A stretch of 64,000 nt of DNA, from contig NZ_CP016172.1 in NCBI RefSeq assembly GCF_001676725.1, forward strand, positions 3,224,001 through 3,288,000. The letters are read 5' to 3'. The translations under genes were made by a program, and so were the position numbers. The notes beneath the pieces are model-generated. The model ran no database searches. It was not told the DNA's origin and worked only from the letters and a program-made list of their open reading frames with translations. Shown piece by piece: positions 42,568-51,693 of the stretch (positions are counted from its first letter, which is position 1; each line of letters begins with the position of its first letter). The DNA is from Bordetella flabilis. Its GTDB lineage: Bacteria; Pseudomonadota; Gammaproteobacteria; Burkholderiales; Burkholderiaceae_B.

Positions 42568-43881
42568 ATGATGATAGAAGGCATCTGGTACGTACTGGTG
42601 GGGATACTGTTGATCGCGATGGCGGTCGCCCGCAACGTTATCGCGCGGCTGCCCATGACCGGCGCCATGATTTACCTGGTCGTGGGCTTCGTGATCGGTC
42701 CGGCCGGGTTCGGCCTCCTCGATGTGGACATCTACGACGACGCGCACGTGCTGAGGCTGATCACCGAATGTGGCCTCATCATCTCGCTGTTCGCCATCGG
42801 CCTGCACCTGCGAGCCCCGCTGGGGAACCGACTGTGGTCGGCGCCTTTCCGGCTGGCGCTGCCCGCCATGCTGATCACCATCGCCGTCATGACAGCCGCC
42901 GCCTGGTATGGCATGGCGCTGCAATTCGGCGTCGCGCTGATAATGGCGGCAGCCATGGCGCCAACGGATCCGGTGCTGGCGAACGAACTTCGTCCGCGCG
43001 AAGCCGGAGACGAGGACCCGCTGCGGTTTTCTCTATCGGGCGAAGGCGGCGCCAATGACGGGGCCGCCTATCCCTTCGTGCTGCTGGGTGTCCTCCTGTG
43101 CACCGGACGGGACGCCGAGTACGCTTCGCCATGGCTGCTTGGCGCGTCATTGGTCTGGGGCGTGGTCGTGGCCGCCGCCATCGGCTGGGGAATGGGCAGC
43201 CTGACCGAAGCCCTGGTCGCGCGCCTGCGCATCCGCTACGCTCAGGCGCTGGGTTTCGAAGGCTTTTTTGCCCTGGGTCTGATCATGGCCTGCTATGGCG
43301 TAACCGTGCTGGCGCAGGGCTTCGGCTTCCTGGCTGTATTCTGCGCCGGTGTGGCGCTGCGGCGGCGCGAAATGGCGGCGACCGGCGAAGAGCGGCCCAG
43401 CGAGGCGCTGCAGGACATACGCCAAGGCGAGCGTGGGCAGGTCTCGAAGGACCCGGAACTGGCCCACGCCTATCTGGCCGAATCGATGATGGCCTTCTCC
43501 GTGGAAATGGAGGGCATCGTGGAGCTTGCGCTCATGGTAATCATCGGCAGCGTCGTATCGGCCCACTGGCGCGAGATGATCGCCTGGGGGCCGGTGATCA
43601 TGATGGTGCTGCTGTTCTTCGTGGCCCGCCCCCTGGCCGTCTACGCCGCCATGCTGGGGACCGGCGCGACGTGGCAGCGCAAGCTGGTGTCCGCATGGCT
43701 GGGCTTTCGCGGCGTCGGAACCTTCTTCTACCTGATGTACGCCGTGGAGCATGCGCCACAGCAGGTGCGGCCCGTGGTGCCCGTTGTGCTGGCCGCGATC
43801 GTCGTGTCGGTATTCCTGCACGGCATGTCGGCCTCGCCGGTGCTGAAGTGGTATTACCGAGCCAAGCCTGCGCGGGACTAG
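42568..43881 (+). CDS. CPA1-family Na+(K+)/H+ antiporter (NhaP type)
   Basis: 437 residues with AAAGGAC before the ATG and about 12 membrane helices. CPA1 features are AMAPTDPVLANELRP and the ion-binding aspartate region SGEGGANDGAAYPF, with the conserved FRGVGTFFYLMY near the C-terminus. It exchanges cytoplasmic Na+ or K+ for protons at the inner membrane. It is collinear with the FdhF/YdeP-like gene and the CuA protein, which supports a pH- or ion-stress role for the group. Confidence 0.92.
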   Translation: MMIEGIWYVLVGILLIAMAVARNVIARLPMTGAMIYLVVGFVIGPAGFGLLDVDIYDDAHVLRLITECGLIISLFAIGLHLRAPLGNRLWSAPFRLALPAMLITIAVMTAAAWYGMALQFGVALIMAAAMAPTDPVLANELRPREAGDEDPLRFSLSGEGGANDGAAYPFVLLGVLLCTGRDAEYASPWLLGASLVWGVVVAAAIGWGMGSLTEALVARLRIRYAQALGFEGFFALGLIMACYGVTVLAQGFGFLAVFCAGVALRRREMAATGEERPSEALQDIRQGERGQVSKDPELAHAYLAESMMAFSVEMEGIVELALMVIIGSVVSAHWREMIAWGPVIMMVLLFFVARPLAVYAAMLGTGATWQRKLVSAWLGFRGVGTFFYLMYAVEHAPQQVRPVVPVVLAAIVVSVFLHGMSASPVLKWYYRAKPARD

Positions 43882-43934
43882 AGCGACGCAGCAGCCGGCC
43901 CGCATACCCGCAGCGGGATTTCACATCGCGTCGT

Positions 43935-43959
43935 GCGGGCCCCAGGGGGGGGGGCCCGC
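43935..43959. terminator. Bidirectional GC-rich hairpin between antiporter and tcuB
   Basis: Perfect 9-base arms GCGGGCCCC (43935-43943) and GGGGCCCGC (43951-43959) around a 7-base loop, between convergent genes. No T-run follows on either side, so it would be a weak intrinsic terminator or an RNA end stabiliser. Confidence 0.5.
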
Positions 43960-43969
43960 GTCGTCATGG

Positions 43970-45220
43970 TCAGTCCGAACCCAGTTGCAGCGAATTGGGC
44001 TGGCGCTTTTCGATGTTCCACTTCAGCAGCGCGGCGCTGCGGTAGATGCCGTGCGCGAACTTGCTATACGGCAACGTCAGGAACAAGGCCATGACGGTTC
44101 CCAGGTGCACGGCCAGCAGCAAACCCATCGCGCCGGTGTCGCGAAAGGCGAGCAGCGCCAGGCCCGTCAGCGAGATCAGGAACAGCAGCACGATGAAGCC
44201 GCGGTCCATGGGACGCTGCGCGACATCGCCCTGCATGGGGTGCCGCCGCAGGTTCAGCCACAGCAGGCCGGCCGGCCCGATCAGCAGCCCGATGCCCCCC
44301 AGCGTGCCCAGGATGACCGGCACGCTGAAGAAGGGATACGGCGCATGCAGGTCCAGCAGATAGTGGTACAGCGTGGCCACGCAGGTCGCGGCAAAGCAGA
44401 GCATGAAGCCGTAGAAGGTGAAATGGTGGAAGCGCCGCCGGGCCTGCGTGAAGGCGTCGTCCGACTCGTTGCAGCCCTTGCCGTGTCCGCCGTCCAGGTA
44501 GCGCAACCGCAAGGCATCGTGCGCGGCCTCCGCCACCGCCGGCCCGGTCGCCTTGCCGGGCGACACATTGCGCCAGAAGCGCGTCACGCCGATCCCCAGG
44601 GCCAGGATCGCCAGCAGGAACACGACGCCGAACATCAGCGCCAGCGTATTGTGCGGAAAGATCGCGTAGAAGTTGCCGGCCAGGGGGGCGTGGATCAGCG
44701 AACCGGTCGACATCATGGCCAGCACCAGGAACAACGCGAGCGCCGCCGCCGTCGCCAGCGACAGGGTCAGGCCGTTATGCCGGTACAGCTTGCCCAATGC
44801 GGCGGGCCAGGCGTAGTCGGTATAGGTCTGCACGCGCACCTTCGCCATGGCCTGCGGCACATTCACCGCGAACTCATGCGGCGGCGCGTACTGGCAGGCG
44901 TACAGGCAGGCGCCGCAGTTGTGGCACAGGTTGGCCAGGTAGTTGACGTCCGCCTTGCCGAACTCCAGGCGGCGGGTCATTGCCGGGAACACCGCGCAGA
45001 AGCCCTCGCAATAGCGACAGGCGTTGCAGATCTGCATGACGCGCGCCACTTCGGTCTCGTTCTCCGTGGTGGGCGCGCTGGCCCCGCCGCGGACGAACTT
45101 GACCGGGGTTTCCTTCATATTGGTATGCCCCTCCGCGGTGCGGGCGGGGGTCACCGAGACATCGGGCGTGGCCATATGCATGGCACTCGCCTGTTTGACG
45201 AGGGCTTCAAGCTGTTTCAA
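43970..45220 (-). CDS. tcuB: Tricarballylate/citrate utilisation 4Fe-4S membrane protein TcuB
   Basis: About 416 residues. Two cysteine clusters near the N-terminus ([15 protein letters not shown] and [19 protein letters not shown]) bind 4Fe-4S centres; several membrane helices with histidines for haem follow ([21 protein letters not shown]). The proposed start is TTG at 45220, which has GGGAGC upstream and gives [14 protein letters not shown]; an ATG at 45181 is the alternative. It overlaps tcuA by 14 bases. TcuB reoxidises the flavin of TcuA and passes electrons to the quinone pool. The transporter TcuC is absent. Confidence 0.92.
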   Translation of the reverse strand: MKQLEALVKQASAMHMATPDVSVTPARTAEGHTNMKETPVKFVRGGASAPTTENETEVARVMQICNACRYCEGFCAVFPAMTRRLEFGKADVNYLANLCHNCGACLYACQYAPPHEFAVNVPQAMAKVRVQTYTDYAWPAALGKLYRHNGLTLSLATAAALALFLVLAMMSTGSLIHAPLAGNFYAIFPHNTLALMFGVVFLLAILALGIGVTRFWRNVSPGKATGPAVAEAAHDALRLRYLDGGHGKGCNESDDAFTQARRRFHHFTFYGFMLCFAATCVATLYHYLLDLHAPYPFFSVPVILGTLGGIGLLIGPAGLLWLNLRRHPMQGDVAQRPMDRGFIVLLFLISLTGLALLAFRDTGAMGLLLAVHLGTVMALFLTLPYSKFAHGIYRSAALLKWNIEKRQPNSLQLGSD

Positions 45221-46628
45221 GGGAAGCTCCCATGGATGTATTACTGGCGGCCAGCGCGGAACGCGCGGCCTGGGTGCCGGCGATGCGGCCGAAGGCGGTA
45301 CCGATGGACATGCCGACGCCGGCGGTGTAGCCCTTGCCCAGCACATTGCCCGCCATCATTTCTCCGGCGACGAAGAGGTTGTCGCTGGGCACGCCGCCGA
45401 AATGCACGGCGGCCTGGTCATTGACCTTCAGGCCCAGGTAGGTGAAGGTAATCCCGGGGCGCAGCGGGTAGCCGAAGAACGGCGCGCGGTCGATCGGGCG
45501 CGCCCAGTGCGTCTTGGCCGGCGCGATGCCTTCGGTGTGGCAATCGTCCAGCTTGGTATGGTCGAAGGTACCGATGCGGCACGCGGCGTTGTACGACTGC
45601 AGCGTCTGCATGAAACGCGCTTCATCCAGGCCCAGCTTGCGCGCCAGCTCTTCCAGCGTGTCCGCCTGCGTACCCGGGAACACGGGCGGCATGAAGCGGC
45701 CCACGGCCTTCGCATCGATGATGGAATAGGCGATCTGGCCCGGCTGGCCGGCGACCAGGCGGCCCCAGATGGCATAGCGCTTGGGCCAGAAGTCCTCGCC
45801 TTCGTCATAGAAGCGCTCGGCATCGCGGTTGACCACCACGCCCAGCGACACGCAATCGATGCGGGTGCAGATACCCCCGTCGTACAGCGGCGCGCGCGCG
45901 TCGATGGCCACGCAGTGCGACTGCGACGGATCGCCGATGATGTCGGCGCCCGCGTTCATCATGAACTTCAGCAGCACGCCCTTGTTGAAGCGCGTGCCCC
46001 GTATCAGGAAGTTGTCGGCGGGCCATTCGCCACGCTCGTTCTGGCCCCAGGCTTCGCGCAGCCACTCCAGGTTGGACTCGAAGCCGCCGGCGGCCAGGAC
46101 GCAGGCCTTGGCCTCGATGCGTTCCTCGCCGACGAAAGCCGCCACGAAGCGGCCATCGCGCAGTTCCAGCCGTTCGACCGGCGCCTCGTAGCGCACTTGC
46201 ACTCCCAGCGCCTCGGCGCTGCGGTAGTAGGCATTGACCAGGGCCTTGCCCCCGCCCATGAAGAAGGCGTTGGTGCGGGCCACGTGCAGCGCGCCCGACA
46301 GCGGCGGCTGGAAGTTCACGCCATGGCGCCGCATCCAGTCCCGACAGGACGAGGACGCGCGGATGGTCAGCCGCGCCAGATGTTCGTTGGTGATCCCGCC
46401 CGTGACCTTGAGCAGGTCCTGCCAATACTCTTCTTCCGGATAGGCGTCGACCAGCACATCCTGCGGCGCATCATGCATGCAGCGCAGGTTGCGCGTGTGC
46501 TGGGAATTGCCGCCGCGCCACTCCTTGGGCGCCGCTTCCAGCAACAGGACGCTGGCGCCGGCCTCGCGGGCCATCAGCGCAGCGCAAAGGGCGGCGTTGC
46601 CGCCGCCTATGACCAATACATCCCACAT
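45207..46628 (-). CDS. tcuA: FAD-dependent tricarballylate dehydrogenase TcuA
   Basis: 473 residues from the ATG ending at 46628, with AGGGAGG upstream. The N-terminal FAD-binding motif is [21 protein letters not shown]; the C-terminal active-site region [27 protein letters not shown] is of the fumarate reductase/TcuA type. It oxidises tricarballylate to cis-aconitate. It is followed by tcuB and preceded by a LysR gene, the usual tcuRAB arrangement. Confidence 0.93.
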   Translation of the reverse strand: MWDVLVIGGGNAALCAALMAREAGASVLLLEAAPKEWRGGNSQHTRNLRCMHDAPQDVLVDAYPEEEYWQDLLKVTGGITNEHLARLTIRASSSCRDWMRRHGVNFQPPLSGALHVARTNAFFMGGGKALVNAYYRSAEALGVQVRYEAPVERLELRDGRFVAAFVGEERIEAKACVLAAGGFESNLEWLREAWGQNERGEWPADNFLIRGTRFNKGVLLKFMMNAGADIIGDPSQSHCVAIDARAPLYDGGICTRIDCVSLGVVVNRDAERFYDEGEDFWPKRYAIWGRLVAGQPGQIAYSIIDAKAVGRFMPPVFPGTQADTLEELARKLGLDEARFMQTLQSYNAACRIGTFDHTKLDDCHTEGIAPAKTHWARPIDRAPFFGYPLRPGITFTYLGLKVNDQAAVHFGGVPSDNLFVAGEMMAGNVLGKGYTAGVGMSIGTAFGRIAGTQAARSALAASNTSMGASLETA

Positions 46629-46712
46629 GGCGTTGTAGCCCTCCCTGGACAGGTGCGCACTGTAGACCACCCCGCACCGCCGCGTAAGCCGGTTCTCTTC
46701 AACAGGTCTTCA

Positions 46713-47630
46713 TTAACACTGAAGAGCGGCGCCGGGCCAATGGCCTTCGCGCACCAATTCCCGCACGACATCGCCCAGGACCACCCGGGCGGCCAGGCCC
46801 GCCGGGGAAAGCTCGTCTTCAGGCAAACTGACGAGGAGGTTCTTGCGATGCAAGCCGGCGCCGGTGAGCCAGATGCGTCCCAGCGCGGGGTCGGCCGCCA
46901 GCGCCGCGCCCGGCTGAATGGTCGCCACATGGCCGACGCGCACCATCGCCATCAGCGTGGCCAGCCCATCCACCTCGGCAACGATATTCGGTTCCACGCC
47001 CAGGCGGGCGAAGGCGCCATCCAGCAGATTGCGCAGGCCGTGGGCCGCGCTGGGCAAGACCAGCGGCACCGGGGCCACTTCGGCCAGGTTGGCGGTTTCG
47101 CCCGCCGGCCAGCGAGGCATGGAAGGCTGGCCGATCAGCACCAGTTCTTCGTCCAGCAGCGGCAGCACTGTCCAGCGCTGGGCCGCGTCGGTGTGGAAGA
47201 CGATGGCCAGGTCCAGTTGGCGGGCGTTCAGCATGGCGGCCAGGTGGCCCGACAGGCTTTCCGTCATGCGCAGCCGGACATCCGGGTAGCGCTGCTGCAT
47301 CGCCAGGATGAAACGGGGCGCGAGGACCGTGGCGGTGGTGGACGCCAGGCCGACGCTGACCTGCCCTGTCAGGCGCGCCTCGCGCGCGGCCATCGCCGCG
47401 GCGTCCGCGTGTCGGATCGCCAACTGAGCCTGGCGCAGGAAGGCGCGGCCGGCGTCCGTGGGCACCACGCCGGTGGATGTGCGCTGCAACAGGCGCGTGG
47501 CCAGTTCGCTTTCCAGCCGGCTGATCTGCTGGCTCAGCGCGGACGTGACCACGCCCAGTTCGGCCGCCGCCCGGCCCATGCTGCCGAGTTCGACGACACG
47601 CGCGAACGAGCGCAATTGTCGGAGTTCCAT
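46713..47630 (-). CDS. tcuR: LysR-family regulator of the tcu operon (TcuR-like)
   Basis: 305 residues from the ATG ending at 47630, at MELRQLRSFARVVELGSMGR; a longer frame is rejected. The HTH is followed by LESELATRLLQRTSTGVVPTDAGRAFL and the effector domain begins GQVSVGLASTTATVLAP. It is collinear with tcuA and tcuB and lies 84 bases upstream of tcuA. By analogy with Salmonella TcuR it should activate the genes in the presence of tricarballylate or citrate. Confidence 0.9.
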   Translation of the reverse strand: MELRQLRSFARVVELGSMGRAAAELGVVTSALSQQISRLESELATRLLQRTSTGVVPTDAGRAFLRQAQLAIRHADAAAMAAREARLTGQVSVGLASTTATVLAPRFILAMQQRYPDVRLRMTESLSGHLAAMLNARQLDLAIVFHTDAAQRWTVLPLLDEELVLIGQPSMPRWPAGETANLAEVAPVPLVLPSAAHGLRNLLDGAFARLGVEPNIVAEVDGLATLMAMVRVGHVATIQPGAALAADPALGRIWLTGAGLHRKNLLVSLPEDELSPAGLAARVVLGDVVRELVREGHWPGAALQC

Positions 47631-47758
47631 GACGGTGAAGAAGAACGATATCGATACGGCGCATTGTGGCACGTCGTCGCGCCGACTTCAGTTCCATTGA
47701 AGAGGTGTTCACCGCAAAACCGCATACACGGCATGGCGCGACGCTGAATGGTCCGTCA

Positions 47759-47771
47759 TAATAACGTTTCA
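47759..47771. promoter_or_regulatory. LacI/GalR-type operator, distal copy
   Basis: TAATAACGTTTCA contains the central CpG palindrome AACGTT (47763-47768) typical of LacI/GalR-family binding sites. The identical 13-base sequence recurs at 48008-48020. Confidence 0.65.
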
Positions 47772-48007
47772 TTTGCGGCGCGCAGCGCCCACCGCCCTCG
47801 CGCCGAGCCGTCTTCTTTGCGATCGTCGCCGCGGCCAGCGGGGCGGCGGCGCCGCACGCTGACGCATAACAATTCAAGGCGCCACGGCGGCATCTCCGCC
47901 CAGCGCCTAAAGGACGAGACATGCACCCCACCTATCGCGGGGATCGGTGGCCCGCCAGCGGCCCGGCACCGGCATCCCGGACAGGCCTCGGCTTTCACGC
48001 GACAGTG

Positions 48008-48020
48008 TAATAACGTTTCA
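48008..48020. promoter_or_regulatory. LacI/GalR-type operator, proximal copy
   Basis: TAATAACGTTTCA, identical to the copy at 47759-47771, with AACGTT at 48012-48017, 101 bases upstream of the aldehyde dehydrogenase ATG. Two copies at this distance could be bridged by a tetrameric or paired LacI-family protein, the likely one being encoded at 52861-53913. Confidence 0.68.
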
Positions 48021-48121
48021 TCTCGACGCAGCAACCCGCGGCGGATCCGTTGATATTCATTCTGCCCGTCGCCTTCCGCCTCTTGCCCTCCGACTGACTT
48101 TCTCCTTGCACGGACAACGAC

Positions 48122-49570
48122 ATGCACGCCCCTCTTATTCCTCCCGAAGCCCTGCCCGCCACCGGTACGCTGATCGGCGGCGAATGGCTGGACAGCCCAC
48201 GCCGCTTCCCCGTGACCGACAAATACACCGGGCAGCCCGTCGCGGAAGTCTGCGAAACCACGCGCGAGCAGGTTGCCCTGGCGGTACGCACGACCCACCA
48301 GGCCGTACAGGCAGGCGCGCCCGCGCCGCACCTGCGTGCGGCGGTACTGCGACGCGCCGCCGAACTGATCGAGACGCGGCGGGAGCACTTCGTTATGGCG
48401 ATGGTCGCGGAAGCGGGCTTTACGCTGGCCGACGCCAACGGCGAGGTCGACCGGGCGATGGTGACCCTGAACCTGTCGGCCGACGAAGCGGTGCGGCTGG
48501 TCGGCGAGATGGTGCCCTTCGCCGCCAGCCCGGGCGCCGAAAAACGCCTGGGATTCACCCAGCGCTTTCCCGTGGGAGTGGTCTGCGCCATCACCCCGTT
48601 CAATTCGCCGCTGAATACGGTGCTGCACAAGGTGGCGCCCGCCTATGCCGCCGGCAACGCTGTGGTGCTCAAGCCCTCCGCGTTCACGCCGCTGACTGGC
48701 GCGCTGTTGGGCGAAGTCCTGCTGGCGGCTGGCATGCCGCCGGGATTCCTGGCCATCGTCCAGGGCGAAGGCGACAGCGTCGGCAGCTGGCTGCTCGCCG
48801 AGCAGGATGTGGCCTTCTATACCTTCACGGGCAGCACGCGGGTGGGCCGCATCATCCAGCAGGCGGCCGGGCTGCGCCGCACGCAGATGGAGCTGGGCAG
48901 CATCGCCAGCACGCTGGTGTGCGCGGACGCCGACCTCGAACGCGCCATCCCTAAGATCGCCAACGCCGGCCTGCGCAAGGCGGGCCAGGTATGCACCTCG
49001 GTGCAGCGCCTGTATGTGCACCAGTCCATCGCCGAAGAGGTCGCGCAGCGCCTGGTCGAGTATGCCGCCACGCTGCGCGCCGGCGATCCGCGCGACCCCG
49101 CCACGCGGGTCGGGCCCTTGATCTCGGAGCAGTCCGCGATACGCGCGGAAGGCTGGATGCAGGAAGCGGTGGCCGCGGGCGCCCGCCTGCTGTGCGGCGG
49201 CCGGCGCGATCGATCCGTGATCGAGCCGACGATCATCGCCGATGCGCCGGGCGACGGCCGGGTGTGGTGCCAGGAGGCCTTCGCGCCCCTGCTCGCGCTG
49301 CGTCCCTTCGACGACTTCGATGCCGCGCTGGCGAGCGCCAACGACACGCCCTACGGCTTGTCCGCCGGCGTCTTCACGCAGGACATCGACCGCGCGCTGA
49401 AAGCCGCGCGCACGCTGCGCTTCGGCACCGTGCAGATCAACGAGACATCCAGCGCGCGTTCCGACGTGATGCCTTTCGGCGGCGTGAAGGACAGCGGTTT
49501 CGGCAAGGAAGGCCCCGCCTACGCCGTGCGCGAAATGACCGAAGAACGGCTGGTGATTTTCAATCCCTGA
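48122..49570 (+). CDS. NAD(P)-dependent aldehyde dehydrogenase
   Basis: 482 residues. The catalytic residues are visible: Asn161 (PFNSPLN), Glu257 (MELGS) and nucleophile Cys291 (GQVCTSV), so the enzyme should be active. The usual FTGSTRVGRII nucleotide motif precedes Glu257. The MELGS motif and the overall sequence resemble the group that includes phosphonoacetaldehyde and sulfoacetaldehyde-type dehydrogenases more than benzaldehyde dehydrogenases, but the substrate is open. It leads an operon with two Bug receptors, an Fe-alcohol dehydrogenase and a LacI regulator. Confidence 0.92.
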   Translation: MHAPLIPPEALPATGTLIGGEWLDSPRRFPVTDKYTGQPVAEVCETTREQVALAVRTTHQAVQAGAPAPHLRAAVLRRAAELIETRREHFVMAMVAEAGFTLADANGEVDRAMVTLNLSADEAVRLVGEMVPFAASPGAEKRLGFTQRFPVGVVCAITPFNSPLNTVLHKVAPAYAAGNAVVLKPSAFTPLTGALLGEVLLAAGMPPGFLAIVQGEGDSVGSWLLAEQDVAFYTFTGSTRVGRIIQQAAGLRRTQMELGSIASTLVCADADLERAIPKIANAGLRKAGQVCTSVQRLYVHQSIAEEVAQRLVEYAATLRAGDPRDPATRVGPLISEQSAIRAEGWMQEAVAAGARLLCGGRRDRSVIEPTIIADAPGDGRVWCQEAFAPLLALRPFDDFDAALASANDTPYGLSAGVFTQDIDRALKAARTLRFGTVQINETSSARSDVMPFGGVKDSGFGKEGPAYAVREMTEERLVIFNP

Positions 49571-49586
49571 GACAAGGACGGTACGC

Positions 49587-50609
49587 ATGAAACCCGATCC
49601 ATTCAAGCCCGGCCGCCGCCGGGCCGGGCGAGCCTGTGCCGCCGCGGCCGCCGCCTTGCTGATGGGCCTGTCGACCGGCAAGGCGCACGCCGCGCAAGGC
49701 GATTTCCCGCTCAAGCCGCTGACGCTCATCGTGCCCTTCGCGGCGGGCGGACCGACCGACGTACTGGCGCGCGTCATCGCCGAAGGGATGTCCAGGGACC
49801 TGGGCCAGCCTATCGTGGTCGAGAACACCCCCGGCGCGGGCGGCACGGTAGGCACTGCGCGGGCGCCCCGCGCGAAGGCGGACGGCTATACCTTGCTGGT
49901 CGGCAATGTGGGCACCCTGGCGGCCAACGCCACGCTGTACAAGCGGCTGCCTTACAACGTGCTCACGGACTTCATCGCGCTGGGCTCGATCGGCGATGCG
50001 CCGCAAGTCGTATCTGCGCGCAAGGACCTGCCCGTATCCGGCCTGGACGCGTTCGCCGCCTACGCCAAGACGCATGCCGCGGAAATGAATTTCGGCGCGG
50101 CGGGCGTGGGCTCGGGCTCCTTCCTGGGTGGCATCCTGCTGAACGACCGGCTGGGACTGAAGATCAACGCGGTGAACTATCGCGGCGCGGGTCAGGCCCT
50201 GAACGACGTCATGGCGGGCCACCTGGACTACATGGTCGACAGCAGTACCACGTCGGTCGGCCACATCCAGGCCGGCATGGTGCGCGGCGTCGCGGTGCTG
50301 CGCCCCGCGCGCATCAAGGCGCTGCCGGACGTGCCGGCCGCCGGCGAGTCCGGCTATGGCGACCTGCACTATGACATCTGGAACATGATGCTGGTCCCGC
50401 ATGGCACGCCCGCCCCCGTCGTCGCGCGATTGAACCGGGCGCTGAGGCAGTCCATCGCCGATCCCGCCACGCAGGCGCGCCTGTCGGGCAGCGGCATCGA
50501 AGCGCCCGCGGCCGCGCAGCAAACGCTGGCAGGCGCAGCCGCCCTGCTGCACGGCGAAGTCGACCGCTGGGCCCCGCTGATTCGCAAACTGGGCATCACC
50601 GTGGATTGA
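49587..50609 (+). CDS. Bug-family solute receptor (first of a tandem pair)
   Basis: 340 residues; the N-terminus is long and basic before a Sec core ending GKAHAAQGDFP. Family motifs are LTLIVPFAAGGPTDVLARV, VVENTPGAGGTVGTA, VNYRGAGQALNDVMAGHLDY and the LPDVPAAGESGY segment. AAGGAC precedes the ATG. It follows the aldehyde dehydrogenase and precedes a second, different Bug gene, with no TctAB permease in the window. It should bind the acid or alcohol metabolised by this operon. Confidence 0.92.
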   Translation: MKPDPFKPGRRRAGRACAAAAAALLMGLSTGKAHAAQGDFPLKPLTLIVPFAAGGPTDVLARVIAEGMSRDLGQPIVVENTPGAGGTVGTARAPRAKADGYTLLVGNVGTLAANATLYKRLPYNVLTDFIALGSIGDAPQVVSARKDLPVSGLDAFAAYAKTHAAEMNFGAAGVGSGSFLGGILLNDRLGLKINAVNYRGAGQALNDVMAGHLDYMVDSSTTSVGHIQAGMVRGVAVLRPARIKALPDVPAAGESGYGDLHYDIWNMMLVPHGTPAPVVARLNRALRQSIADPATQARLSGSGIEAPAAAQQTLAGAAALLHGEVDRWAPLIRKLGITVD

Positions 50610-50707
50610 TGTCCGGCCGACCATCCCCCGGGCGGCGCACGCGGCCCGGCGCCGCGGCATAGGCCCGCGGCACCCACAACCTGAAAATACAACGGAGATA
50701 GGACATC

Positions 50708-51676
50708 ATGTTCAAGCATGTTTTCGCACGCGCCGCGATGGCGTCGATGATCGTGACGGCGTGTGCCGCCGCCCACGCCGCGGAATGGCCGGAGCGCCCG
50801 ATCACGCTGGTCGCGCCGTTCACGCCCGGCGGCACCACGGATATCGTCGCGCGGGCCATGGCGGCGCAGTTGCAGAAGCGCCTGGGACAGACCGTGGTGG
50901 TGGAGAACAAGCCGGGCGCGGGCGGCACCGTGGGCGCCGGCATCGTGGCGCGGGCCAGGCCCGACGGCTACACGCTGCTGCTCGCCAACGTGGGACACAC
51001 CGCCGGCGGCGTGCTCTACAAGAATCTTTCCTACGATTTCGAGCGCGACCTGACGCAGATCACCACGGTGGCCAATGTGCCCAACGTGCTCGTGGTCGCC
51101 AGGACCTTGCCCGTGTCCAACGTGGCGGAACTGCTGGCCTACGCCAAGGCCCATCCCGGCGACGCCAACTACGGCTCGGCCGGCATCGGCAGCACGCAAC
51201 ACCTGTCGGCGGAACTGCTGCTCAAGCAGACCGGCATGCAGGCCGTGCACGTGCCCTTCAAGGGCGCGGCGCCCATGATGACGGACCTGATCGGCGGCCG
51301 GCTCACCTTCGCCCTGGACTCGGCGGCATCGGCGGCATCGCAGATCGCCGGCGGCAACGTCAAGCCGCTGGCCGTCACCAGCCTGCGCCGCACGCGCTTC
51401 CTGCCGGATGTGCCCACCCTGGATGAGTCCGGCGTGCCCGGCTTCGAAATGACGACCTGGTACAGCCTGGCGGCGCCCAAGGACCTGCCCGCGCCGATCA
51501 AGCAGAAGATCTACCAGGCCGTCGTCGACAGCATGAAGGATCCGGACCTGCGCAAGACGCTGGACAGCATGGCGGCCGATCCCGGCGGCATGCCGCCCGA
51601 AGAATTCGCGGCCTTCGTCCATCAGGAAACCGAACGCTGGACGCAACTGGCCGGCGGCTGGGACACCACCAAGTAA
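50708..51676 (+). CDS. Bug-family solute receptor (second of a tandem pair)
   Basis: 322 residues with a Sec signal ending AAAHAAEWP and a GGAGATAGGA ribosome region. Family motifs are ITLVAPFTPGGTTDIVARAM, VVVENKPGAGGTVGAG, VHVPFKGAAPMMTDLIGGRL and the LPDVPTLDESGV segment. It differs throughout from the preceding receptor, so the pair is not a recent duplication. Two receptors in one operon may bind related ligands or serve as transport and sensing proteins. Confidence 0.93.
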   Translation: MFKHVFARAAMASMIVTACAAAHAAEWPERPITLVAPFTPGGTTDIVARAMAAQLQKRLGQTVVVENKPGAGGTVGAGIVARARPDGYTLLLANVGHTAGGVLYKNLSYDFERDLTQITTVANVPNVLVVARTLPVSNVAELLAYAKAHPGDANYGSAGIGSTQHLSAELLLKQTGMQAVHVPFKGAAPMMTDLIGGRLTFALDSAASAASQIAGGNVKPLAVTSLRRTRFLPDVPTLDESGVPGFEMTTWYSLAAPKDLPAPIKQKIYQAVVDSMKDPDLRKTLDSMAADPGGMPPEEFAAFVHQETERWTQLAGGWDTTK

Positions 51677-51693
51677 CGCCCCTGGGAATCATC

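Larger units (their letters stand above)
47631..48121. promoter_or_regulatory. Divergent control region between tcuR and the aldehyde/alcohol dehydrogenase operon
   Basis: No credible gene is present in these 491 bases; open frames are short and Arg/Pro-rich. The notable content is two identical 13-base LacI-type operators 249 bases apart and AT-richer flanks next to both genes. The middle is very GC-rich. Confidence 0.65.

Noticed and set aside
45024..47747. 900-codon plus-strand frame opposite tcuA and tcuR
   Set aside because: No domain or ribosome site; the minus-strand genes explain the region.
47748..48053. Short plus-strand frame of about 100 codons in the tcuR/aldehyde dehydrogenase gap
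   Set aside because: It is Arg/Ser/Pro-rich without motif, overlaps both LacI-type operators and has no ribosome site.
47756..49855. Long minus-strand frame opposite the aldehyde dehydrogenase
   Set aside because: The plus-strand gene has complete catalytic motifs; the minus frame has none and crosses the operator region.
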